A stretch of 50,559 bases of DNA from Microscilla marina ATCC 23134 (GTDB lineage Bacteria; Bacteroidota; Bacteroidia; Cytophagales; Microscillaceae): positions 1 to 50,559 of the forward strand of contig NZ_AAWS01000063.1 in the NCBI RefSeq assembly GCF_000169175.1. The letters run 5' to 3'. The first letter of the stretch is position 1; every line of letters starts with the position of its first letter. The notes beneath the pieces are model-generated. The model ran no database searches, was not told the origin of the DNA, and saw nothing but the letters and a program-made list of their open reading frames with translations. Both the position numbers and the translations under genes were made by a program. Shown in pieces: positions 33,874-42,419 of this stretch.

Positions 33874-34401
33874 ATGACAGTTTCTGAAACAATCAAAAAC
33901 GCCTTTAACCAACTCAAAACCTGGCAAAAAGCATTAGTTGTACTTGTGATATTTAGCCTTATTGTGTCACCGTTTATCCCAGAAGAAGAGAAAAACAAGG
34001 AGGATGAAGCTACCCGCAAGTGGAATGAAAGAAAGCAAGAGGTTACTCGACAAGTAAAAAAAGAAGAAAAACCTATGGAGAAGGCACCTGAAAAATCAAC
34101 CGTTTCTGAAAAAGAAGAAACAGTGGTTCCCCTGGAGAAACCAGCTGGGTTTTCTATTATTAATCAAACCTCTATGGCAAATTACAAGCATACAATCAAC
34201 ATTCGTCTGGAAAAAAAGCGAACCAAAGAAGAACTTGAAAAGATTGCAAAATATTTGAAGGCTCAGGTTAAGCAAAAGTTTGAACGGGTACTGATGCTTT
34301 ATTATTTGCCTGATATGCTACCAGGTGAAGGGGCTTGGGCAACCACTCACTATGAAGGAGAGAGTTTGAGTGTGAGAATCATGGATTTTATGGCAAATTA
34401 G
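33874..34401 (+). CDS. Hypothetical protein with one N-terminal membrane segment
   Basis: From ATG 33874 the protein has 175 residues. One hydrophobic segment (ALVVLVIFSLIVSPFI, ~18-33) is followed by a highly charged Lys/Glu stretch (~36-95) and a folded C-terminal domain (KHTINIRLEKKRTKEELEKI and a YYLPDMLPGEGAWATTHYEG segment). I do not recognise the family. The earlier in-frame ATG at 33844 lies within a TAACTTTA word (33852-33859) that looks like a Bacteroidota -7 element, so 33874 is preferred. The domain would face the periplasm. It lies between the prophage and the Dnd island and shows no link to either. Confidence 0.6.
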   Translation: MTVSETIKNAFNQLKTWQKALVVLVIFSLIVSPFIPEEEKNKEDEATRKWNERKQEVTRQVKKEEKPMEKAPEKSTVSEKEETVVPLEKPAGFSIINQTSMANYKHTINIRLEKKRTKEELEKIAKYLKAQVKQKFERVLMLYYLPDMLPGEGAWATTHYEGESLSVRIMDFMAN

Positions 34402-34420
34402 ACTGTAAATGCCAAGCTTT

Positions 34421-34458
34421 TTTAAGCCTGATTCATACAAAACTGAGTCAGGCTTAAA
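34421..34458 (+). terminator. Possible terminator after the 33874-34401 gene
   Basis: TTTAAGCCTGA (34421-34431) pairs with TCAGGCTTAAA (34448-34458), a perfect 11-bp stem 20 bp past the stop. There is no T tract after it, so it may be a weak or Rho-assisted terminator. Confidence 0.45.
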
Positions 34459-34569
34459 GTCAAAAGGTTATGAGTAGTAATGAATGTTATGAATAAAGTA
34501 GCTTTTTACACCTCAATTGAAACAAATAATGGTAAGTAAAGCCTGCTTTACCACTCAACAACTCAAGAA

Positions 34570-35733
34570 ATGAAAAATCAAGACTTTATATATTTAGACA
34601 ATAACGCAACTACCCCAGTAGACCCTAGAGTTTTAGAGGCAATGATGCCCTATCTTACCCGAAATTTTGCGAATGCTGCCAGTAGGCATCAACCAGGGTT
34701 AGATGCCAACCAAGCGGTAAACCAAGCCAGAGAACAAATAGCCAAACTCATAGGATCAAAACCAAGCGAGATTATCTTTACTTCAGGTGCTACCGAAGGG
34801 ATTAACCTTGCCGTAAAAGGGATGGTAGAAACACAAAAGTCAAAAGGTAAACATATCATTACATTAGCGACTGAGCATAAGGCGATGCTGGATACTTATG
34901 AGTTTTTGGCTAGTAAAGGCTTTGAGGTAGAATATTTGCCTGTTCAGTCTGACGGTAGGCTAGACCTTACCTTGCTAAAAAAGGCAGTAAGAGAAGATAC
35001 TGTATTAGTGTCAGTGATGCTGGCAAACAACGAAACAGGGGTGATACAACCACTCAAAGAAATATCAGCCATTGTGCATGAGGCTGGGGCTTTTTTTATG
35101 ACTGATGCTACCCAAGCATTCGGCAAGTTACCTGTGAATGTAAATGATTTAGGCATCGATTTAATGACTTTCTCTGGTCATAAGATATATGCACCTAAAG
35201 GTATTGGGGGCATATATTTTAGAAGCCGGAGGCCTTTTCGAGTAAAATTAGAAGCTATTATTCATGGGGGTGGGCACGAGAAAGGTATGCGAAGTGGTAC
35301 GCTCAATGTACCAGGCATCATAGCTTTGGGCAAAGCTGCAGAAGTTGCTCTTCAAGACATGGAAAAAGATGCGAAGCAAGTTCAAGAACTCAGAGACTAT
35401 TTAGAACAAAATCTACTACAGATAGAAGATACTACTATTAATGGTAATACTACACACCGACTTTATAATACTAGTAACATTTTTTTTCAAGGAGTAGATA
35501 GTGATGCCTTGATTGCTAATTTAGATAGTTTGGCTTTCTCCAGTGGCTCTGCCTGTACCTCAGCGTCTGTTGAACCATCACATGTGTTGATAGCCTTGGG
35601 ACTTTCAGCACAAGATGCTTATTGTTGTATGCGTTTTAGCTTGGGGAGATTCACCACTAAAGAAGAGATAAATAAAGCCATTGAGTTGCTCAAGGAAGCT
35701 ATTGAAAACTTGAGAGCTCTACGGCTTTTATAA
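34570..35733 (+). CDS. dndA: Cysteine desulfurase (DndA/IscS type)
   Basis: This PLP enzyme takes sulfur from cysteine and passes it as a persulfide. Visible marks are YLDNNATTPVDPRV at the N-terminus, FTSGATEGINLAVKG (~73-87), ATEHKAMLDT around the PLP-stacking His, the PLP Lys in FSGHKIYAPKG (~203), and the catalytic Cys in SSGSACTSASVEPSHVL (~325). At 387 residues it has the normal size. In Dnd systems DndA charges DndC with sulfur. Position supports that role over general Fe-S work: the dndC-D-E operon begins 0.5 kb downstream. It is separated from dndC by a HIT gene on the other strand whose stop overlaps the dndA end. A small hairpin (GTAAAG 34536-34541, CTTTAC 34546-34551) lies in its leader. 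Confidence 0.85.
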   Translation: MKNQDFIYLDNNATTPVDPRVLEAMMPYLTRNFANAASRHQPGLDANQAVNQAREQIAKLIGSKPSEIIFTSGATEGINLAVKGMVETQKSKGKHIITLATEHKAMLDTYEFLASKGFEVEYLPVQSDGRLDLTLLKKAVREDTVLVSVMLANNETGVIQPLKEISAIVHEAGAFFMTDATQAFGKLPVNVNDLGIDLMTFSGHKIYAPKGIGGIYFRSRRPFRVKLEAIIHGGGHEKGMRSGTLNVPGIIALGKAAEVALQDMEKDAKQVQELRDYLEQNLLQIEDTTINGNTTHRLYNTSNIFFQGVDSDALIANLDSLAFSSGSACTSASVEPSHVLIALGLSAQDAYCCMRFSLGRFTTKEEINKAIELLKEAIENLRALRLL

Positions 35734-36114
35734 ATTCTTGAGATAGTTTGCCTTTTCAGGAATGACATAACGTACTCCACCAGCAGGGTTTTCTACATCA
35801 TCTTTATACCTTGGAATAAGATGGATATGTACATGAAAAATAGTTTGTCCTGCTGCTTCACCCACGTTAATGCCTATGTTGAACCCGTCAGGCTGGTATT
35901 CTTCTGCCAATATTTGTTTCATTTCTTTTGCCAATGCCCAGCAGTCATTCATTTCTTCTTTGGTGAGCTCAAAAAAGTTAGCTACGTGTCTATTTGGTAT
36001 AATGAGTGTGTGCCCTGGTGAAACAGGATACTTGTCATAAATAGCAAATACATTTTGCTGAGATTTTATGGTGCTCAAATTAGCTTGACAGAAAGGACAA
36101 TTATTTTTTTCCAT
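35728..36114 (-). CDS. HIT-family nucleotide hydrolase/transferase
   Basis: The histidine triad is intact as HVHIHLIP (~99-106), preceded by GFNIGINVGEAAGQTIFH. Two Cys near the N-terminus (CPFC) recall the zinc-binding pair of Fhit/HinT-like proteins. Normal HIT size (128 residues). Members hydrolyse dinucleoside polyphosphates or adenylated substrates. It sits antisense inside the Dnd cluster, its stop overlapping that of dndA by 6 bp and its start facing dndC across a 117-bp shared promoter region. It could clear adenylated intermediates made by DndC, but this is inference from position. Confidence 0.85.
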   Translation of the reverse strand: MEKNNCPFCQANLSTIKSQQNVFAIYDKYPVSPGHTLIIPNRHVANFFELTKEEMNDCWALAKEMKQILAEEYQPDGFNIGINVGEAAGQTIFHVHIHLIPRYKDDVENPAGGVRYVIPEKANYLKNL

Positions 36115-36176
36115 AATTGTGCAACGATCTTACGATGTTGTTTGTTTTAGTAGTAATTTTGTCTTTTCGATGCTAT

Positions 36177-36207
36177 TTTGTTAATAATGTTAAAATTGTT
36201 AACTTTA
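36177..36207 (+). promoter_or_regulatory. Bacteroidota-type promoter of dndCDE
   Basis: TTTG (36177-36180), 19-bp spacer, TAACTTTA (36200-36207). This fits the Bacteroidota consensus TTTG-N19-TAnnTTTG except for the last base. It puts transcription start near 36214, so the ATG at 36178 cannot be the dndC start and the ATG at 36232 is favoured. Confidence 0.6.
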
Positions 36208-36231
36208 GTGAGCAAAAACGATTCTACAAAA

Positions 36232-37638
36232 ATGAATATAAAAGAGCAAGTTGAACAAATAAAAAAAGAGATACTTGAGCAGTATCGTGAGGAGGATAAT
36301 AACCGTCCCTGGATTATAGGGTTTAGCGGAGGGAAGGATTCTACTATGCTATTGCAATTGGTGTGGAAAACGATTCAAGATAATGTACCGCAAGATTTGC
36401 GCACACGCCCCATCCATGTAATTTGTAACAACACTTTGGTCGAAAACCCAAAAATTTTAAGTTTTGTAGAGAGAACACTTGAAAAAATTAGGGAAGCAAG
36501 CATTGCCCAAGGCATGCCAATGACTGTAGAACAAACTACTCCAAAGCTCGAAAGTAGTTTTTGGGTAAACCTCATTGGCAAAGGGTATCCTGCCCCAAAC
36601 ACTATCTTTCGTTGGTGTACCGAACGCCTCAAAATTAACCCTACTACCCAATATATTAAGGATAAGATAAGTAATTATGGAGAGGTTATCATCCTACTGG
36701 GTACCCGATCGGACGAAAGTTCACAAAGAGCCAAAAATATTAAGCGTCATGAAATAAAAGGGCAACGCCTAAGAACTCACTCTTTGGCAAATGCCTATGC
36801 TTTTACTCCCATCAAAGATGTACTCACTAAGGATGTTTGGACTTATTTGCAAGCAGTAAACCCACCTTGGGAAGGTGATAACAAAGAGTTGATTACCTTA
36901 TACATGAGTTCTAGTGGTGGTGATTGTCCTATTATTACCGATATCTCAACTCCTTCTTGTGGCAACAGTCGTTTTGGTTGTTGGGTTTGTACTGTGGTAA
37001 AAAGAGACAAATCTATGGAGGGCTTAATTGAAAGTGGAGAGGATTGGATGGTACCACTGGTGGAAATTCGTGATTTCTTATCAAAAACAGTAGATCGGGA
37101 TCACCCAGAATATGATCTGGAGAAATACCGAATGCCCATTAGAAGAAATAATCAAGAGGGACCAGGTCCCTACTGGCCAAGATGGAGAAAATACATTTTA
37201 GAGGAGGTTCTTAAGGCTCAAAGAGAAATCCAAGAAGATCAGCCTGAGATGGTGCTGATAACCCATCAGGAGTTGGCTGCCATTCAAGTAACCTGGCATA
37301 GAGATTTTATTTTTGAATTTAATGTTTCTGATATATACAATGACGTTTTCAATCGGCAAATCAGTTTCAACCAAGGAGATGAAAACATAAAAAAAGAAAA
37401 GAAATTGCTACAAGAAGTTTGTGACAATGAAGGGGAGTTTAAATTGATTAACAACTTGCTAAAGGCGCAAAAGAATAAAGTACTTCTGGTAAATAAAAGA
37501 GGGCTTCAAAATGACCTCGAACATATTATAGAAGAACATGTTTACCCCACCAAAACCGCTGTAGAAGGTTATCAGGATGGAGAGGTTAATTTTGATAAAA
37601 AAGAGGGCGACAATGGTCAAATGAAACTAGACATATAA
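36232..37638 (+). CDS. dndC: DndC: DNA phosphorothioation sulfurtransferase
   Basis: DndC is a PAPS-reductase-like ATP pyrophosphatase that activates the DNA backbone and delivers sulfur. It shows the PP-loop GFSGGKDSTMLLQLVW (~29-45), FRWCTERLKINP (~123-134), GTRSDESSQRAKNIKRHE (~159-176), and a four-Cys set for a 4Fe-4S cluster: one Cys in GGDCPI, one in STPSCGNS and two in FGCWVC (~231-255). I chose ATG 36232 (MNIKEQVEQIKKEIL) over 36178, because the latter overlaps the promoter. The gene is followed by dndD after 2 bp. Family call is very strong. Confidence 0.93.
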   Translation: MNIKEQVEQIKKEILEQYREEDNNRPWIIGFSGGKDSTMLLQLVWKTIQDNVPQDLRTRPIHVICNNTLVENPKILSFVERTLEKIREASIAQGMPMTVEQTTPKLESSFWVNLIGKGYPAPNTIFRWCTERLKINPTTQYIKDKISNYGEVIILLGTRSDESSQRAKNIKRHEIKGQRLRTHSLANAYAFTPIKDVLTKDVWTYLQAVNPPWEGDNKELITLYMSSSGGDCPIITDISTPSCGNSRFGCWVCTVVKRDKSMEGLIESGEDWMVPLVEIRDFLSKTVDRDHPEYDLEKYRMPIRRNNQEGPGPYWPRWRKYILEEVLKAQREIQEDQPEMVLITHQELAAIQVTWHRDFIFEFNVSDIYNDVFNRQISFNQGDENIKKEKKLLQEVCDNEGEFKLINNLLKAQKNKVLLVNKRGLQNDLEHIIEEHVYPTKTAVEGYQDGEVNFDKKEGDNGQMKLDI

Positions 37639-37640
37639 GA

Positions 37641-39731
37641 ATGAATATCCAAAAAATAAAGCTATATAACTTTAAAATTTACGCGGGAGACCAACAACTT
37701 ACTTTTGATTATAAAAGCCAAAGCCATCGCAATGTATTTGTGGTAGCTGGAAGCAACGGTTATGGTAAAACTACCTTACTTACTTCATTGGTTTGGTGCT
37801 TGTATGGCAAGCTCATGCAAGAAGTAGATGATATTTTTAAACGCCAAATCATTGAGGCAGGAGGATACCATAAATATTTGTTGGCAAGCATGAACCGCTT
37901 GGCTTATGCCAATGATGAGCGTTTATATTCGGTGCAAATCACATTTAATGATATTGATATACCAGGGGTTTCTTGCAGTAATATAGATATCATTAGGAGC
38001 TATAGTTATGGGGCTGTTGAGGATAAATTACAAATACTGATTGATGGGCAAGAAAATGAATTAATCAAGGATATTGGTACAGAGATTTTTATCCACGATT
38101 TTATTTTACCTAAAGAAATAGCCAAGTTCTTCTTCTTTGATGCTGAAAAAATAGTTTCACTGGCTGAAATGAAGTCCATTGATGATAAGAGAAAGTTGAG
38201 TAAAGCTTATTCCGAAGTATTGGGGATTAATAAATACGAAACACTCAAAAGTAACCTTCAGGATTTAAGACTTCGTTTTCGTAGAGATTCGGCAAGTGAT
38301 GATGAAAAACAGAAGTTTGAAACAACGGCTAAACAGATTGAAGAAGCAGAGAAGCTAATTGAATATAATGATGAACAAGTTATTAAGCTCAAAGAAGAGA
38401 AGTTGATTAGCCAAACTCAGATAGATCAAATACAAGAGCGTTTAATTCGCCAAGGAAGTGGGTTGTCAGTTGATCAGATCAAAGATTTGCGTAAACGTAA
38501 AGCACAGCTTAAGGGAGAGGGAGAGCAAATAAAAAATGAGTTTAAAGATTTGATGGAGTTGGCGCCTTTTGCTATCTCATTCAAACTATTGAATGAAGTG
38601 TTGGAACAAGGGGTAAAAGAACTAAAACAGTCTAAAGCCTCTGTACAGGATTCAGCTACCCAAGACAACTTCAAAAAGTTGCTAAAAGACTTCAAGTCAC
38701 TCAAAAACAAAGATATTCACAAAGCCACGCATGAATATTACCTAAAAAGCCTTCAACAATTAATAGATAAACACTTTAAACCTGACGAACAACAAGCAAC
38801 TGATGAAGTAAAAGTATTGCATGGTTTTTCAGAAGATGAGTTGTATACACTAAGGGCAATCATTGATAACTTAAAAACTTCTTATAAAAAACAGCTTCAA
38901 GCTTTAAAGCAACGTGTTAAACGCAACCGTCAGGATGTGGCTCAAGTAACCGGGCAATTGAGTGATGCAGAGAGTAAAGAAAAGGATGTGTTGATTCAAA
39001 AGCATAGAGACGAAAAAAACCTGTTAGAACAACGGGTGATTGAAATAGAAGATAAAATAGAGGCACTCATCAGTGAAAGTAGTAAAAGAGAAAGTACACT
39101 GAATAGTCAAAAAAGTTTATATGAAAGCCTTACGAGAAAAATAGAAGTGGGCGAAAAGTATAAAGGTAAAGATAAACAAACCGCAAAGTTAATTGAACAC
39201 TTGAATGCATTTATTGTAAAGATGAAGCACAAAAAGCATGAGTCATTGGAGCAACATATTTTACAGGGATTAAGAACCTTGATGCATAAAAAAGACTTTG
39301 TGGAGCGAGTGAAAGTAGAACTAGACAATGATATTATAGATATACATTTGTATAATAACCGTGGTGAAGAAATAGAAAAAACGACTTTATCAAAAGGGGA
39401 ACAGCAACTCTATGCTACTGCTATTTTAAAATCTTTGGTTGAAGAATCAAACATTGATTTTCCGGTGTTTATCGATAGTCCAATGCAAAAACTGGATGTG
39501 GCTCACTCTCAGAATATCATCGCAGAATTCTATCCAACGATCTCTAAGCAAGTAGTTATTTTACCATTGCTTAATAAAGAGATGACAGAAACTGAGTATA
39601 ATTTACTAAAAGAGCATATAAACAATACTCACTTGATAGTAAATGAAGATGATGAGAAATCTTCGTTTATGCCTGTGAAGCCAAATAAATTATTTGAAAC
39701 AGCCCAAAAACTAGTTACCCAAAATGTTTAG
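37641..39731 (+). CDS. dndD: DndD: SMC/Rad50-like ATPase of phosphorothioation
   Basis: DndD is an ABC/SMC-type ATPase thought to open or nick DNA for sulfur insertion. Walker A is GSNGYGKTTLL (~34-44), and IHDFILPKEIAKFFFFDAEK (~152-171) is a typical DndD segment. A long coiled coil spans ~215-535. The ABC signature is LSKGEQQLYA (~582-591) and Walker B is FPVFIDSPMQKLD (~606-618). At 696 residues it has the family's size. It is 2 bp behind dndC and overlaps dndE by 8 bp, so the three are translationally coupled. Confidence 0.93.
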   Translation: MNIQKIKLYNFKIYAGDQQLTFDYKSQSHRNVFVVAGSNGYGKTTLLTSLVWCLYGKLMQEVDDIFKRQIIEAGGYHKYLLASMNRLAYANDERLYSVQITFNDIDIPGVSCSNIDIIRSYSYGAVEDKLQILIDGQENELIKDIGTEIFIHDFILPKEIAKFFFFDAEKIVSLAEMKSIDDKRKLSKAYSEVLGINKYETLKSNLQDLRLRFRRDSASDDEKQKFETTAKQIEEAEKLIEYNDEQVIKLKEEKLISQTQIDQIQERLIRQGSGLSVDQIKDLRKRKAQLKGEGEQIKNEFKDLMELAPFAISFKLLNEVLEQGVKELKQSKASVQDSATQDNFKKLLKDFKSLKNKDIHKATHEYYLKSLQQLIDKHFKPDEQQATDEVKVLHGFSEDELYTLRAIIDNLKTSYKKQLQALKQRVKRNRQDVAQVTGQLSDAESKEKDVLIQKHRDEKNLLEQRVIEIEDKIEALISESSKRESTLNSQKSLYESLTRKIEVGEKYKGKDKQTAKLIEHLNAFIVKMKHKKHESLEQHILQGLRTLMHKKDFVERVKVELDNDIIDIHLYNNRGEEIEKTTLSKGEQQLYATAILKSLVEESNIDFPVFIDSPMQKLDVAHSQNIIAEFYPTISKQVVILPLLNKEMTETEYNLLKEHINNTHLIVNEDDEKSSFMPVKPNKLFETAQKLVTQNV

Positions 39732-40110
39732 TAGTCTTAAAACTTCTGAAGCCAATAAAACACGTATTACAGAACTCACTAGTAAACTAAGTTTAGGGGC
39801 AGAGAATGCCATTGCCCGGATTGCACTAGGTCACTCTCTGGCACAGAGTAAAAAGCTTGACTTAAAAAATATTGCTGATGCCAAAGGTAAAGAATACAGC
39901 AAGCGAATTTTACTAGGTGAACATGAAGCGTATTATACAGCCCTTATTTGCCAAAAATATCAGCTTTATAAAACAGATAAAGACATCCCGAAATACCTTA
40001 AGCTTCATATAGATCATGGGTTAGAGCTGATTCATAGTAGCATTAGTTCTAACCCAAACCTGGATGGCATTGATTTTTTGATTAGTGAGGTGAGTTTGGG
40101 GTTGGGTTAA
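39724..40110 (+). CDS. dndE: DndE: DNA-binding phosphorothioation protein
   Basis: This 128-residue protein matches DndE: ENAIARIALGHSLAQSKK (~28-45), DAKGKEYSKRILLGEHEAYY (~52-71), ALICQKYQ and LKLHIDHGLELIHSS (~92-106). DndE binds nicked DNA as a tetramer and completes the DndCDE modification complex. Its start lies inside the end of dndD (8-bp overlap). Its stop overlaps by 4 bp the stop of the convergent methyltransferase-fold gene, with no room for a terminator between the two operons, so antisense read-through between modification and restriction genes is likely. Confidence 0.9.
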   Translation: MFSSLKTSEANKTRITELTSKLSLGAENAIARIALGHSLAQSKKLDLKNIADAKGKEYSKRILLGEHEAYYTALICQKYQLYKTDKDIPKYLKLHIDHGLELIHSSISSNPNLDGIDFLISEVSLGLG

Positions 40111-41123
40111 AATCCTCTGGTTTCCATATATAAAGGAAGGTATTTGTAATACTTTAGATATGCTTCTTTTACTGATTTAGGAATAAATCTAATGTCTTTG
40201 TCATTTAAAAAATCATCTTGTGATGAAGCTGGAAGTTTCTTATTCATTAAGTCAATTTCTCTATTAGTGACTATTGGTGGTTCTATGTTGGTTAAGTTTT
40301 TACATTTACTCACAAATTCAAAATTAAATCTAGCCTCTTCATCTAGCTTCTTTAATTTTTGTTTAGATGTTAGAAGGCCGCCAAATGTGAGCATAGGGGC
40401 TTTGTCTTGATGACGAAAGTAAAATAGTTGCTGAAATACTTGTTTTTCGGTATCTAGTTTTACTCCGTTTAGATTTGATAAGGTTTGGTTTATTTTATTA
40501 TGAAACATTTGTCTTAATAGTTCGCATCGCTTAAGTTTTGTGAAGTCTTTTTGACTTATTTCTGGAGGGTACAGGTTTTCAAAGTGTTGTTTGAAGTTAT
40601 TTAACTTTTTCTGTGTTTCTTCCTTACTATCTTGTCCATGGAAATATTTAGGTAATGAACAATTACAGGTTAGAATAAAGAAACTGTCATTACAAACCTT
40701 CTTTAATATTTCAGAAATATCATCAAACATGTAAGTTTCTAATGAGCCATCATAATCTAACCAAACAATACTTTTTTTGTCACCCAGTGTTAGGCGAGGT
40801 ATAACATCTGTTGTAGCTCCCATTTCAAGCTTTATGCATTTAAATGGTATGTTGAATTGAAACCTATTTTCAAATTCTTCACTATTCTCTTCGATTTCTT
40901 CAGTATATTCTACTGCTTCAATACTTATCATGTCATCTATACCCAACTCTTTATGGAATAGTTTAAAATCTGTGTAAAAAATAGATCCCAAGCCTATATA
41001 TCTATAAGTTTTAAGGCGAGAAGGTGTAATTACTTGCTTTATTATAGATAGAATAATATCGCGTTCTATGGATTTCCCTGAGCGTAACCTATAATTAAAA
41101 ACCTCATAACTATTTTTTCCCAT
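40107..41123 (-). CDS. Methyltransferase-fold protein of the dpt operon
   Basis: The N-terminal half reads YRYIGLGSIFYTDFKLFHKE (~40-59), MISIEAVE (~64-71), FKCIKLEMGATTDVIPRLTL and SIVWLDYDGS (~117-126), a Rossmann-like pattern I associate with putative O-methyltransferases found beside GHKL ATPases in defence loci. The glycine-rich, acidic and WLDYDG elements would form a SAM or nucleotide pocket. The C-terminal half (~180-338) is helical and unrecognised. It is the last gene of the dptF-G-H operon; its start overlaps the stop of the GHKL ATPase gene at 41123. Not a standard Dnd or Dpt component. Catalysis is unproven; I infer only that it works with the ATPase. Confidence 0.6.
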   Translation of the reverse strand: MGKNSYEVFNYRLRSGKSIERDIILSIIKQVITPSRLKTYRYIGLGSIFYTDFKLFHKELGIDDMISIEAVEYTEEIEENSEEFENRFQFNIPFKCIKLEMGATTDVIPRLTLGDKKSIVWLDYDGSLETYMFDDISEILKKVCNDSFFILTCNCSLPKYFHGQDSKEETQKKLNNFKQHFENLYPPEISQKDFTKLKRCELLRQMFHNKINQTLSNLNGVKLDTEKQVFQQLFYFRHQDKAPMLTFGGLLTSKQKLKKLDEEARFNFEFVSKCKNLTNIEPPIVTNREIDLMNKKLPASSQDDFLNDKDIRFIPKSVKEAYLKYYKYLPLYMETRGF

Positions 41124-42415
41124 TACTCAACCTCCATTTTATAAAAATAATCGAATGTTTCTTCTCCAACTTCCCTATTAGAACTAATATTTAATGCTTT
41201 TTTTACTGTGTCTATTTTATCCTTTTCTTTCTTGTAGCTGATATTAGCAAATCTACTGGAGGCTTTAGCTGATTGTATTTCTGGGTATCTAAATGTTTCT
41301 TTGAAATCTTCTACTTTAAGGTTGTTTACATTGACTTTCTCTGTATCAGTTTTTATTTCTTCTCTATCCTCGTCTGTTTTTAGCTTTTTCAAAAAGCTTA
41401 TGACTTGCTTCATCATTGAAATCATTTCTTCTTTTACTCTTTTGTATATATTAGAATTAGCATCAATACCAGTTTTTGTAGTGGTAATAGGCAGGAGAGT
41501 GGAATCATCTGCTTGAAATGATACTATGCCTCGAAACATTGCATATATATGATGGAACTTGACTGTATCAGATTCATCATATATTCTTCCTTCCCAACCT
41601 GTAAGGTTCGTTTTATCTTTTTCTAATATAAGGCGATCATTACAGTAAATATACCACCCTGCTTTTTCAGGGCTGGCCTCCCCAATACCAGCAAATATTT
41701 GAACAGTTACTTGATCTCCTGCTAGTTTTAAAGACTTAGCTATAGGTTGAATTTTTTCAGATTTCAAGATTTCCACTTCTTCTGATTGTAGAGTTGTATT
41801 GTTAACTATTATTGTTAGACCTTGGTTAATAATATAACTGAGGGTTCTTGTTATATCAGCATTCAATTGATTAATAAAATGTGTTAGATTAAACTCGCTG
41901 GCTATATTACTATGGAGATTATCAATCTTAATATAGGTACCATCTTCTGTGAGTTTACCTGGTTTATCTCCTCTATTTACAGGTGTGTATTCAAACTCCC
42001 AACTTTCCTCTTTTACCCATTGCTTAACATTTACTTCTATCAAAAAGTGATCTTCACCATGCTTTGACTCTATGGTGAAGTTGTTCCCAATTTTAAATAA
42101 TGCCCTTTTCATCCCAACACCAAATCGCCCTATTGAGTGGTTTACTGTTTGTGCATCACTTGGTCTACCAAATCTAAAAGCTTGATTTAAAGCTATATCC
42201 AAAGCGATGCCTCCACAGTTATCTTGAATTTCAAAATAATTTTGGTTTATGGTTAATGTTACTTTATATTCATTGAAACCTTCTTCTAACTTGGTATTTC
42301 TTGCTCCATCGATTGAATTGTCAATCAAATCAATGATTGCTCTCTCAAGTTTAATATCCCGTGTGAGCATATCAATGAAAAATTCTTTTGTTGGATTGGC
42401 ATTGATTATTTCCAT
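41123..42415 (-). CDS. GHKL (MORC/Hsp90-like) ATPase of the dpt operon
   Basis: The 430-residue protein has the three GHKL ATP-binding motifs: IIDLIDNSIDGA (~26-37, N box), QDNCGGIALD (~62-71, G1) and SIGRFGVGMKRALFKIG (~93-109, G2). A transducer-like domain follows to ~300 (IYAMFRGIVSFQADDSTLLP and TTTKTGIDANSN), then a charged helical tail (~320-430). GHKL ATPases of the MORC type clamp or compact DNA and recur in bacterial defence loci. It starts 4 bp after the dptH stop and overlaps the start of the methyltransferase-fold gene, so it is co-translated with both. It is not part of the classic DndFGH set, and this arrangement is the most unusual part of the island. Confidence 0.82.
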   Translation of the reverse strand: MEIINANPTKEFFIDMLTRDIKLERAIIDLIDNSIDGARNTKLEEGFNEYKVTLTINQNYFEIQDNCGGIALDIALNQAFRFGRPSDAQTVNHSIGRFGVGMKRALFKIGNNFTIESKHGEDHFLIEVNVKQWVKEESWEFEYTPVNRGDKPGKLTEDGTYIKIDNLHSNIASEFNLTHFINQLNADITRTLSYIINQGLTIIVNNTTLQSEEVEILKSEKIQPIAKSLKLAGDQVTVQIFAGIGEASPEKAGWYIYCNDRLILEKDKTNLTGWEGRIYDESDTVKFHHIYAMFRGIVSFQADDSTLLPITTTKTGIDANSNIYKRVKEEMISMMKQVISFLKKLKTDEDREEIKTDTEKVNVNNLKVEDFKETFRYPEIQSAKASSRFANISYKKEKDKIDTVKKALNISSNREVGEETFDYFYKMEVE

Positions 42416-42419
42416 ATTA

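Noticed and set aside
34570-35733. Housekeeping iscS/nifS instead of dndA
   Set aside because: No iscU, iscA or suf neighbours are present and dndCDE lie directly downstream; a shared housekeeping role is still possible but the dnd context is the better reading.
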